Assembly (NCBI GenBank): GCA_023653785.1
Contig: JAMKCH010041378.1
Location: 1 to 64,000 of the forward strand
Direction of reading: 5' to 3'
From: Ophioderma brevispina
Taxonomy: Eukaryota > Echinodermata > Ophiuroidea > Amphilepidida > Ophiodermatidae
DNA: 64,000 nt
How positions within the stretch are numbered: position 1 is the first letter of the stretch; every line of letters starts with the position of its first letter. The notes under the pieces were generated by a model. That model made no database searches. It saw only the letters and a list, made by a program, of their open reading frames with translations, and was not told the origin of the DNA. The position numbers and the translations under genes were made by a program. Of the stretch, positions 12,837 through 23,190 are shown in pieces.

Positions 12837-13397
12837 AGGACAATATTTTCGGGGTTGATTTTTTTTTCCATTTTTTTACAAATAAATATTTTTTATGGTT
12901 AACACTTTTATCACGCAATAGTTTTGCTTATTGATCCGATATTGATGTCTTGTAAGAATTACACGGCATGATTTTTTAAGATGAGTCTTCTTATAAAAAT
13001 TTTCCATGGATGCAATTTATGTTTTATCAATTGTAAAATGGAAATTGAAAAATATCCTTGTCTTAGAAATCACAACGGAATTCAATAGGCCTTTAAAGGT
13101 GTGTGACCAACTTTTGTTTCAGTTTAGTATTTTTTCAATACATTAGGCTGTTCTTCCCAAATAGATGGTAAACCGCTATCATAAGATATACGGCCAAAAT
13201 GGTGTGCCATTGACATTTGATTGGCCTGTCCCTAAATGGACAGGTAAAAAGGTAAAATCTTTGTTAATTTTGTACAGATGGGCACATTAATTTCTAGCAA
13301 GATATCATCCAAATTTGGTAGTGTATAGCACTTTAGTTAATAAAAAGTTATGATCAAAAAAACGAAATTAGATGATTTTTTTTCCGCTTCGGTCAGA

Positions 13398-13687
13398 CAA
13401 TCCCGGCCAAAAGTAGTTGGAACACCCGTGGTAATTGTCTAATGCAATGAAAGGCCGGAATGGGCCATAGAGATCCCACTGAAAATATCTAACCTGTTTA
13501 TTGCGAAGAGCTTTGATGAAACAAACCCTAACACTTGACCCCTCCCCTCCACACCAATCAATGTGGGTGGTAATTAAGATGAGCATATGGAAAAAAAATA
13601 CATGTTTCAACATTGATCAGGGGTTAGAGGGCGAATCAGTTATAATAAGACATATAAAGGTTGTTACAACAATTTTGGCCGAGATTT
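13398..13687. mobile_element. Mariner-like MITE, copy 2
   Basis: About 290 bp, homologous along its length to 10690-10984. Left end AATCCCGGCCAAAAGTAGTT; right end on the other strand AATCTCGGCCAAAATTGTTG. About 23 of the first 28 terminal positions match between the two ends, so these are true terminal inverted repeats. Both copies share the internal CCTAACACTTGAC and TTTCAACA.TGATCAGGGG segments. There is no coding capacity. It sits directly before duplicated unit copy 1. Confidence 0.7.
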
Positions 13688-13689
13688 TA

Positions 13690-15466
13690 GATTGAAGACC
13701 CCATAATAAAACTCTCAATTCCAAATGATTTGCATCAATCCTGCTTCTTACCGTTGTGTTTTAATGTCAGTGTTACCAAAATATATAAACATATAGGGGA
13801 CTTCATACCTGGCTAAATCTCCATCATGTTTGCACACACAGATAACATGTCCCACGTACATTATCATTCAACATAGATGGATGTGTACTTGAACAATTTC
13901 TTCTATGGACTATGCATCATTCCTCATTTACAAATTTTAGGTCACTGCTATTATTGTTATTGGGACTAACTGTGTATCAAATGAATACAGTTATGAAGGA
14001 AGTTATAGGTTACTTTGGAAACTATTATTAGTAGGGTAAGGATTGGCTTTGTGGGAAAGTGTGTATGAGGTAGGTAGGCGAGAAAAATAATTTCATGTGT
14101 TAGGGATTTTGGTTGTGAACCAAATATAAATGGTTTTGGAAGGGCTCACGGTAACACCAATGCATTTAATACTGAAAGATTTGATCCCAGTTACTTCATC
14201 AAAGGGTTGAAGGTTATTTCCAATAGGGGTACTCGTCCAATGCTTCCTGTTTATAGCAATGTAATTGAAATAGTCATATGATCACTCCAAATGTTAAGGG
14301 GCATTTTGTATCAGGGGGTTGTTGACACATCAAATTATATTGGGGGTATTTGGTCAACTGAGAACACCCAAAAAATAACTCCCACCCCTGTGTGAATTTG
14401 TTATCAAGTTCAAACGAACACGGATTTATACATTATGGGATAAAAATTTGAAGCGGGGTTTACAGTATTTGACAACCTCATTGTGGCGATCGATTTGAGA
14501 TTGTTGAAGTTATGTCCACTTGACCGAACGCACCCCAGGATTTAAAGTTGCAGCAAAACCTATATTGACAATAATACTATTTCCAATGGAAGTCAGTGCA
14601 ATCCCCTTCTTCTCTGCAGTGAATAATTCTCCTTCTCTATAGGGTTGCGTCAAAAATGGCTCCTGGAATAGAGTTTCTTACAGTAGTCTCTGATTGGCTA
14701 TTACAGGAGATAGCATTGATAATATACCTCTGAGTAACCAATAAAAATAGACCCTCCATTATATTTGTACAAACCTTTGAGCTTTACTTACAAGGTCTAT
14801 GGTATTTGAGGTTACATACAGTCATTTAACCAAAATTATAACCAATAAAATCGGCGGTTAGAACTCAGGGGGTTAAGACAGTATTTTGAGGATAGGCTGG
14901 CAAACACAAAAGTGTTGAGGTCCACCCCATGCCTTATCACTTAAACTTAGAGAATGTGGAAGAGAAGGTATTGAAAAACCCTGATATAAAGGAAAACAGT
15001 TTTGTAGACTTAAATTGTAAGGGTTTTATGAGAAAATATGAAGCTTCTTTTGATACCAAAATCTTGATTTTGATAGGGTGAAGGTGGGTGGGGATGAGGC
15101 CGTCAATTATGGGGTGATCCACCTTCAACGACATCTCATGTGGAAATGGGGTAGGAACATTACACAGTATGGTAGTTTTGCATAATCATAGTCTTGAAAG
15201 TCTGTCTCAGAGGGATTTCGAATATAATTTTTTTGTGATAATTGAATATAGGTAAGACTATGGGAATAAAGTGATAGTGCACACTAAAATGACGATTCCA
15301 AAGTGTAAGATGAATCGGATTTTGCGTTTTGATGGTTTTGCAGTAGTAAGTGGTACAACATTTATGTATAGATTACGTGCAATAGGATACTGTGTGTATA
15401 ACACAAAAATTACTGATCCGGGAATTTTATAACAAGTTGTGATTTCTATAAGGAAGGACATCGATT
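13690..15466 (+). repeat. Direct duplication, copy 1
   Basis: Matches 15725-17677 in the same orientation. Shared blocks include CTCAATTCCAAATGATTTGC at the start, GAATACAGTTATGAAGGAAG, CCCAGTTACTTCATCAAAGG, GTGGAAGAGAAGG and, at the end, ACAAGTTGTGATTTCTATAA followed by GGACATCGATT. Copy 1 lacks about 130 bp that copy 2 has near 15822-15955. Between about 14359 and 14886 it holds sequence unrelated to the matching place in copy 2. Differences elsewhere are mostly small indels. No gene is seen inside. Confidence 0.85.
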
Positions 15467-15724
15467 GCCATGTACATTTATCCCTGTTTATGGGTGCAGC
15501 AGCATCATATATGTTCCATTGAAATACATGTTTGTTTGATTTGGGGGCTGATGGCAGGTAGGGTTTTGAGCAGGGGAAGTCTAAGGGGGAGTCTAAACAA
15601 GCACAGGGTATTTATATATATGTAACTTGCCCTAAACGCCCTGCTAAACTGTAAGTCCCAATTCAGAATTACAGCTAGTTAATTTGTCATGATGCAGTGC
15701 AGTTACGATTAATACCCAGAACTG

Positions 15725-17677
15725 AAGACCTCCCTCCCCCAATAATTAACTTTCAATTCCAAATGAGTTGCATCAAATCCTGCTTCTCACTCTTAAATGT
15801 CAGTGCTACCAAATATATCAACATTAGATGTTCAAAAATATGACTTGGCAGACACTGTTATAAGCAATAGCAGTGTTGCAGTAAGAATTAATCATTTTGA
15901 TTCTTTCTGCCATGAATTTTAATATAACATGATCTCACGTTTCAAGATAGACATATGGGGACTTCATTACCTCGGCTAAATCTCATCATGTTGCCACAGA
16001 TAACATGGGCGTATATATCATTCAACCTAGATTGGATGTGTACTTGACACAATTCTTCTACGGACTATTACTATCACTTCCTTCATTTACAAATTTTAAG
16101 GTCACTGCTATTATGTTTTTGACTATACTGTGTATCAAATGAATACAGTTATGAAGGAAGTTTGTAGGTTACTTTGTGAAACTATTATTATTAGGGTAAG
16201 GATTGGGCTTTGTGGTTAGTTTGTATGAGGTAGGGAGAAATAATTTTTGTGTTAGGGATTTTGGTGAAGCCAAATAAATAGTATGGAAGGCTTACATTAA
16301 TACCAATGCTTAATATTGGAAGATTTGATCCCAGTTACTTCATCAAAGGGTTGAAGGTTATTTCTAATAAGGTACTCGCCAATGCTTCCTGTTAGCAATG
16401 TAATTTCAAATATTCATATGATCACTCAAATAGTTAAGGGGCATTTTGTATCGGGGTGTGAAACATCATATATTAGTATTTGACATATTTGGTCAACTAT
16501 ATAAAAAGAAGGTGGTCCTTTTTTTCACTTTTTTCATATGATGCTTTATACCTCTCACGGAAGCTTGTTGCCAAAATGTCTGAATACAAATTTGAAGTTA
16601 ATTTGCTCCAGTGGGTTGGATATTAGAAGAAAAATGTGTATCAAAATGGCTACATAGAACAGACAGAGTATGGGCAACTGTGTTTAAAGATGAAAAGCAT
16701 CTAAAGAAGCATTTCCCAACCTTGGGCTGTGTGATGTGACCCAAAGAGGGGCTGTGGACTTGTATGAATGGGATCATGAAAAAAAGTTTTAAGTTAATTT
16801 GAATGAGTATCAAAATCAATCATGAAAAGTAAAAATGCTCCTGTTCCAAAAAGAACCAGTATATATACGTTAATTACCAATGTCATTTAAAACCAACTGA
16901 CTTATCACCATCATCATCATCTAGCGCCCACAACCGAGATTCCATTTACAACGCCATGCCAGAAGTCTTTATTCCCTCATTAGGCTATGAAGGTCCTCAG
17001 TTTCATATTGAATGTCCCTACCGATTACATCGATGTAGTTTAGAGGTCTGCATCTACTATTTGAGCACGGAAGTCTCCAACAACTTGGTCTTAAGCACGA
17101 CAACATCAAGTCACCTTAAGCATGTTATGACAGTCAATTGAGTGGTATTGGCTGGCAAGACAAAAGTGTTTAGGTCACCCCATGCTTATCACTTAGAAAT
17201 GTGGAAGAGAAGGTAGTTGAAAAACCCTGATATAAAGGAAACAGTTTGTAGACCTTAAATTTTAATGGGTTATGAGAAAAATATGAGCCTTCTTTTGATA
17301 CCAAAATCTTGATTTTGATAGGGTGAAGTGGGGGATGAGGCCGTCAATTAGGTGATCCACCTTCAACGACATCTGCATGTGGAAATGGGTAGGAACATAC
17401 ACAGCATTGTAGTTTGCATTAATCATATGTCTTTAAAGTCTGACTCAGAGATTTCGAAATATAATTTTTTTGTGTGATAATTGAATATAGTCAACTAGAA
17501 ATAAAGATAGCAACCTAAAATGCACAATTCCAAAGTTTGAGATGAATCGGATTTTTCGTTTTGATGCAGTAAACATTTATGTATAGTATTACATGCAAAA
17601 GGATACTGTGTATAACAAAAATTACTGATCCGGAATTTTATAACAAGTTGTGATTTTCTATAAGAAGGACATCGATT
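15725..17677 (+). repeat. Direct duplication, copy 2
   Basis: Second copy of the roughly 2-kb unit, about 260 bp after copy 1 ends. It carries its own private middle segment (about 16500-17146), part of which (16520-16700) resembles another dispersed repeat at 53975-54160. Copy 2 ends about 180 bp before the first FE65 exon seen, so the duplication lies in the FE65 intron or upstream flank. Confidence 0.85.
16520..16700 (+). repeat. Dispersed repeat, also at 53975-54160
   Basis: Shares ATGATGCTTTATACCTC, GGATATTAGAAG.AAAAA, TATCAAAATGG and CATAGAACAG with the copy near 54000-54150, same strand. It lies inside the private part of duplication copy 2, so it is either an insertion there or was lost from copy 1. 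No coding content. Confidence 0.6.
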
Positions 17678-17854
17678 TGAAGCTAGCTATTTCACCACAG
17701 TGAGTAGTAGATAACAAGAGTATGTATATACAAAAAACATGATTTATTTGAAAATTGAGAGCTCCCTCCTAGGGAAGGGAACTCTCTGGGTCAGCCTTTG
17801 AGAAGTGTTGTCTTCGACTGTAGTGAACTCAATTCCTCTGTCCCTGTCTTTCAG

Positions 17855-17965
17855 GAATGGAAACACTGAACATGGCCATCAACAAGGCCTTTGAAACCTA
17901 CCAGAAAGAATTGGAACCTGTCAAAGTGAAGTGGCAGTTTCGACAGTTACAGTTACAAATATCAA
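17855..17965 (+). CDS. FE65-family (APBB) exon, start of PTB2 domain
   Basis: A 111-base exon after a pyrimidine-rich acceptor (TCTTTCAG at 17847-17854) and before GTAAGG. It enters with two bases completing a Gly codon (xGA), then encodes METLNMAINKAFETYQKELE followed by PVKVKWQFRQLQLQIS. The GMETLNMAI start aligns with the early part of PTB2 in FE65 proteins (typically G-V/M-[DE]-V-[LI]-N-x-A-[IL]). FE65 proteins are cytoplasmic and nuclear adaptors; their PTB2 binds the NPxY-containing tail of the amyloid precursor protein. The ATG here is internal, not a start codon. The exon ends with one base past a codon boundary as sequenced, but the next exon needs two, so a G may have been lost from an original CAAG|GTAAGG. 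Assignment rests on the downstream exons. Confidence 0.72.
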
Positions 17966-18903
17966 GTAAGGTCTTTCGTCATTAGCTATTTGATTGTCCA
18001 CAATGCATTGAATTTGAAAGAAAAACTATAATATTTAATTGTAAGTGTTAAATTGATTTACATCCCAAGTGTCTTGTGACGTCGAGTTTTGGTCATTACT
18101 GTACATTTAATTAAGAATTTCGACCCAATTTAGTATAGCATTGATTGATGAAGATTAATATTTCACCTTTAATAGTTGAAAAAGGGTTGAATGGCTTATA
18201 AACTTAAAACAGATGGCCCGGCCCCTTGGTTGGATTTTGTTCAATTTTTAAGAGCAAAACTTACGATTGTGTGCCGCTTCGTCATTTTCCAAATTAGGGT
18301 TAGATTTGGCCAAAATGCCAATGTTTGAAACTCAGTTATTTTTTTTAAATAAACTTGAAATTGGCATTTTGTTAGCCTTAATTTGTTGCTGTTGTTAAGC
18401 TACCGTTTTAGTATGCTGAAATCTAACAAGTTTGATTTGAGGTTTTAGGGCTAAGATATTTTTATCAAGAGAAGGAGACATTCTTTATTGTCCCCACTGA
18501 ACAAGTTTGGAGATGGGACTGGGATATGAACCCGGCACCATTGCGTGTATGTGTGTATTGAAATTGTTAAGGCGTTAACCTTAGAGCGATTCATTCATGA
18601 AACAACATACCTTTAAGGGTTTCAGTGCGGACCTGGGTCACCAAGTGAAACTAGGTATATATCGCCACATGGGACCTCACCATTGGGTCAAAGGACATGT
18701 AGGGTTCATTTGAGGATCATTTCAACCCAAATGTAAACATCTGATGGATTTCAAAGTGAGTTATTTACTGATCATGTATTCCATGGGGACATATATTATG
18801 CAACACGATAACTCAGAGTTTGATGTTTATTTAAGAAAGTATTTGTGGGCAGTTCCACTTGCAACACTTGCTTAATCTCTGATTGTGTATTGTATATATG
18901 CAG

Positions 18904-18969
18904 ACCAAAGGAGATAATTGCAGAAAAAACAGGATCGATTCTTGCATCCTTGGATATGGACCTGATATA
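18904..18969 (+). CDS. FE65-family (APBB) exon, middle of PTB2
   Basis: A 66-base candidate exon between TATATGCAG and GTAAGA. In the frame that stays open it encodes PKEIIAEKTGSILASLDMDLI. This fits the PTB2 strand-turn-strand region, where family members have a TIL..xTE.VL pattern, though identity is weak. It needs two incoming bases (AG|A for Arg) to follow the exon ending at 17965, which supplies only one. It leaves with TA, and the next recognised exon begins with A, which would make a stop. A missed small exon or an error in the sequence is therefore needed. It could also be a false exon. Confidence 0.5.
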
Positions 18970-19224
18970 GTAAGAAATTGTGCCGACAATGGTTTACTTG
19001 TTTATTTTTAAAATTATGAAAACCAAAAACCCCACAGCATAATTATGTGTGGAATGTTCATTTTTTATTTTTTGACAATGAGACAGTTTTAATATCACTG
19101 TAATTGTAATATCAAAGATTTATTACATTGACTAATCTGAGATTAGCCATTTATTTAATGGCCTAGGGGATATATGTTTGTAGAGTTTGCTACAAAAACC
19201 TAGTTCATCTTGCCAAAACAAGCC

Positions 19225-19515
19225 ATTTTCTCTTCGGTATAGACTGAATGATAACAAAAGATTATTTTTCCTGTAAAGTTTCACACCCATATTGATGTGA
19301 GAGCTAAAAACATGATTTTGTAATACCCATAGAATACTATGTAAAATTGGTTGGCCAAAATGGGGCACATTTTCACTCATAACTTCCAAACCAAACATCC
19401 TTTAGCCCTAAGATTTCACAAGGTAAATGAGAAAAATAGTAGCTTTCTTCACATACCAAAATTTTGACAACTTCCAATAAAATTTGGGGTTTTGGGGGAC
19501 GAAGCTATTATCGAA
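19225..19515 (-). repeat. Dispersed repeat family X, copy 1 (inverted)
   Basis: The reverse complement matches 25090-25400 and 44960-45320. Shared phrases, on the family's forward strand, are TACTATTTTTCTCATTTACC, AAATCTTAGGGCTAA, GATGTTTGGTTTGG.AGTTATG and CACATCAA. No TIR or tRNA head was seen and there is no coding frame, so the class is unknown. Confidence 0.7.
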
Positions 19516-19568
19516 CGGACCTTGTTTTGATGTTAAAAGTGATTATGTCTGTTTCACCAATTGACGGG

Positions 19569-20535
19569 CATCAGGGGTTGTTTTACAATCAGGGTACCTC
19601 GGCTGTCTCATTTGGGGTGAAAAATGAAGTCTCATGATTATTTTCAATATTGATGTTTTTGCATTGTAGGCAAGTCAAGAAGTACAATTCCAAAATTTTG
19701 AGGCGTCACATCTTCGCGAACAATTTTTACGATTGATGAAGTGTTGCATTTTTCGGAGAGGACAAGTTTTTTGACGGAACACTTCATTCATTTCTACACT
19801 TGGGGTGAAAAAACAAAATGCTTTGATTATTTTCAGTATTAATGTTTTTGTATTATAGATAATTCAAGGAGTATATTTCCAAAATTCAGAGGCGTGATGT
19901 CTTCAGGAATAATTTTTATGGTTAGTGAAACTTCCATGTTTTCGGAAAGGACAGATTTTGACGGAACACTGACTTCTAACATTTGATCATGTGATACAGG
20001 AAAACTTAATGGGTAGCCACCAAGTGTTTACTACAAATGTGTAGAACATAAACTAGAGTTTTTACAGCAAATATCACAAATCAATCTGTCAATTTAGTTT
20101 AAGCTTTATTAGCCTAAATATGGAGAGGACATTTTTTGACGGAATTTACCGCTAAATTTCAAATTGACACTACATATTACCAAATGGTCACATTCTTTTA
20201 AAATTTCTGGATATTAATTACCTTGCTCCAAATGTTATTCCTGAATGCTGAATGTTGTCCCAAATGTTCTTTATGGCAGTGTTGAATTTACCTACATATT
20301 AACTAAAAAATGAAATGAGACAGCTGAGTTTAAAGACTTGTTCCATAAATATGTCAATTTTTTTAGTCATTAAGCATTTCACACGTTTCTTGCCGCTTGT
20401 AGGAGTGCTTTTGGTGGTCTTTAAGTTGGTACCGTACAATTATAAAAAAAAGTACAGACATTGTTTTTTTATGGGTTCCAATTGTAGGGTCAGAGGTACC
20501 CTGATTGTAAAACAACCTCAGCAGGAGTCAGCAGC
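19569..20535. mobile_element. ~970-bp element with ~30-bp terminal inverted repeats
   Basis: The left end GTTGTTTTACAATCAGGGTA (then CCTC) near 19577-19600 reappears inverted at the right end near 20500-20525 (GAGGTACCCTGATTGTAAAA). Inside is a direct repeat of about 180 bp (19605-19785 and 19790-19970) sharing GATTATTTTCA.TATT.ATG, TCCAAAATT..GAGGCGT and GACGGAACACT, with a decayed third piece near 20120-20150. There is no transposase frame. It is likely a non-autonomous DNA transposon or a repeat composite. Confidence 0.6.
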
Positions 20536-21270
20536 CAGTTTCAGACAGGTTTTAGCATCGTGAAATATGCAGCTTTCCTCGTAATGAAAGTCAGACATTG
20601 TTTTTTAACTGAATATTTTAATGGTAAGAAATTGGTTTGATTTAAATGTGTATTCAGGGATACCTGTAAGGCTCCATAAAAAAATAATTCTTTGTTTTGG
20701 TCCCCAGATTATGGAAAAAGTGAGGAGCTGGAGGTTCAAATGGCATCATTAACCTTTTTAATCCCCTTTCAGTTGGTTGGTGAAAATGAGAAAGTCCTTC
20801 TTTTGATTTCAAAAAAAAAAATTGACAACCCTAGGCTAGAAAATGAGGAGGGAGAGGGATGCCCCCCCAAAACAAATTGATTCTTTTAAGGAGCCAAACC
20901 TGACATTTTTGAATTGGAGATTTGCAGGGACCTGGTGAACACATGGAAAGGGGGTGGGTCAAGTAAAAAATAAGACTAAAAATTATGTGCACATGCTCAA
21001 AAACAATTAGGAATCGGGGGTAAAACTCTAATGGGATTTCAATTATTTTAGAAGTATTTGATGAGATGGGATGTCAAGATCAAAATGATTGCTGTAATGG
21101 TGGGTGACATGACCAACAACCTTACCCCCCCCAACATCCACTATCAAACATTTAAGATTCCCGTATCAGAGGTTATTTTTTTTCTAGATTCATTACCCAG
21201 TAAATTTTCAGGCCTAGAAAAGTTTTTCATTTAATGTATGAACAAATGTTGTCAAATAATCAAGCTCCAT

Positions 21271-21620
21271 GCCCCGGGGGGGGGGGGGGGGGGGGTTCTC
21301 ACATGGGATGAAGTCTGGGTATGTGCCGCCTATAAGCCCCTCAGTGTTCAGGCTCTTTTTCCGTTCCAGAGACCCCCATTTAGGACCATTTCAGTGCCAG
21401 AGACCCTACTTTCATGTCAAAGTCATATTACCAAATTTTCTCCAAAAACCTCAAAAGTAGCTGGAAATTGAGGGACATCGCACAGCTTATTTTTTGAATT
21501 TGTTGAAAAACCTAGTTCCGGAGCCCCCTTTTTGGGCTCAAATCAGGCTCCGGGAGCCTCAATTTTTGAAATAGGGAGGCACATACTACCCAAAAAAAAA
21601 AGTTGAGAACCCCCCCGGGC
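21271..21620. mobile_element. MITE with CCCCGGGGG / GTTCTCA terminal inverted repeats
   Basis: The left part reads GCCCC, a G-run of over 20 bases, then TTCTCA and later TGGGTATGTGCCGCC. The right part, inverted, reads GCCCGGGGGG, GTTCTCAACTTT, then GGGTAGTATGTGCCTCC. The two ends match over about 50 bp with gaps. Internal sequence alternates GGAGCC/GGCTCC pieces. The two overlapping plus-strand ORFs inside it are composition artefacts. Confidence 0.7.
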
Positions 21621-22029
21621 CTCATGCACACACACACCTCTATCTATGGGCCCTTTTGGTACTCATGGTGTTCTACTATCAAAAGCGGGACCAATAATCA
21701 GATGGTTTTAGTCTTATACTTTACATGTGAGGGAGGAAGGAAACATGAAAAACATGACCATGATCGGGTCACCCACCTTTAAATCACTGGAAAATTACTT
21801 AAAAATCATGGAAAAAAATACTTGGAAGAGCTGTAGAACTTTTTGTTGGAAACCCTGGTCAGTGTCAATGACCCTACCGGGTGGTCACTAATAATAAGAA
21901 AGAAGGCAAAACTTGTTTATACTTGAGAGAAAAGGAAACAACCTAGAAATAGTTCACCCAATTTTGTGGCTGGTGAGTGGGGTGCCTGGTGAGTTGGGGG
22001 GAGAGGGAAGGTGGGCGTAGGGTAGTGAG

Positions 22030-22920
22030 TAAGGTAGACCCATGTGGTGGGTGTGGGAAGAGAGTAAAAGGAAAAATTCAGTGTGGTCTGTGAGAATGTG
22101 GGGAAATGGATCCATGGGAGATGCACAAAGCGAGAAGAGAGTGAACCCTAGTTTGGCAAAAGATTTTGTGTGCAGAAGTGTGAGAGGCGGAGCTTGGAGG
22201 ATCGTGGAACAGGAGGAGGAAAAGTTGTGTGAGAGGTTGTAGTCAATGAGGAGTTCACCATACTAGGGGATAGGTTAGTGGGGGTGGTGGACGTGAGGTG
22301 GCTGTGACAGCGATAGTGAGAGTGGAGTGAGGTATGGAGGGGTGATCGTTTAGGGAATGTGGGGAGTTGCAAGGAAAAGATATCCTTTGAAAGGAATGGT
22401 GTATAAGAGTTGTGTAAGATCAGTGAGGTTGTATTGGATTGAGACATGGTATCTGAGCGAAAAATGAGATGGGGATTCTGAGGAGGGACAGATGAGAGCA
22501 AATGATGAGAGCGGTGTGGGTTGTGAAGTGATGGATTAGGATGAAGACTGAGGATTGATGCAGATGTTGGGTTGGAGAGGCGAGGGGGACCGGTGCAAGG
22601 CGAAATGTATGTTTGTTATGGGCATGTGTTGACGGAAGGATAACAAGCATGAGTTAAGAAGGCTTTGAGTCGAGGGGGAGGTTGAGGAGGAGGGGACGCC
22701 AAAGAAGACATGGAAGAAGCAAGTGGGGAGGAGAGTAGGAGGGTTGAGTCGAGGAGGAGAGTAGGAGGTTGGGTTGAGGATGGCGGATGCATGAATCGGG
22801 TGAAATGGAAAGGACAAGGAAGGAGTAAGGGCGGGTGGTTGCCTGCGAATGTGAGGTTGATCCGGCCACCCCCGTGACGGGGATAAAACCGGATTTAAAA
22901 TTTTGGGGTTTTAGTAGTAG
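22030..22920 (+). pseudogene. Decayed non-LTR retrotransposon (LINE) ORF2, C-terminal part
   Basis: Reading across frames on the + strand gives a recognisable order of motifs. First comes a zinc-finger-like segment (C..C....W.H.RC.., around 22060-22180; here GKWIHGRC and later KDFVCR). Then come an EFTILGDRL segment like the FCYLGD motif (about 22243-22275), a VYKSCVRSV and IETWYLSEK segment like VYKSCVRSAMLYGSETW (about 22400-22465), the TPKKTWKKQVGRRVG stretch like GRPKKTWxxxV (about 22694-22735), and a terminal VRLIRPPP..TGIKPD stretch (about 22850-22890). These are typical of the C-terminus of reverse-transcriptase proteins of RTE-like and related LINEs. Stops and frameshifts are many. 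The RT core and endonuclease are absent, as is usual for 5'-truncated LINE copies. The Ser/Pro-rich minus-strand ORFs over the same interval are antisense shadows. Confidence 0.82.
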
Positions 22921-22947
22921 TGTTACACTATAGTTCAAGGCTGGTTT

Positions 22948-23190
22948 CTGAAAGGGAGTCTAACTGTAGGCCCTGGGTTTAAACAGGGTTAGTTCCTAAT
23001 GAGTGGACCTTTTTTCCTTTCAAAATACGGTGTAAGTTAAATGTAACGGGTGCGAAAAATTCCTAATGGGTGGGCCAAAATGGTCCATCCATGAGGAAAT
23101 TTTCTCACCATTACAGGAATATTTTTAGAAGTATGTTTGTAGGACTAACCCTGGTTTTTGCACCAGTGTTTGAAGTTAGACTCCTTTCAG
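22948..23190. mobile_element. Foldback MITE, copy 1
   Basis: About 243 bp that begins CTGAAAGGGAGTCTAACT and ends AGTTAGACTCCTTTCAG, near-perfect inverted ends of 17 bp. Complementarity continues inward (AACAGGGTTAGT with GACTAACCCTGGT). An inner hairpin is centred on GGGCCAAAATGGTCC. A second copy lies at 62572-62807. No target duplication was recognised. It starts just after the LINE remnant ends. Confidence 0.75.

Noticed and set aside
18480..18610. tRNA-like signal (GGTTCATATCC-type box on the minus strand and GTTAAGGCGTTAACC on the plus strand)
   Set aside because: The A-box-like and B-box-like parts lie on opposite strands and do not form one tRNA.
22148..22938. Overlapping Ser/Pro-rich minus-strand ORFs
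   Set aside because: Antisense to a decayed LINE whose motifs are read on the plus strand. Lack of stops follows from the G-rich sense strand.
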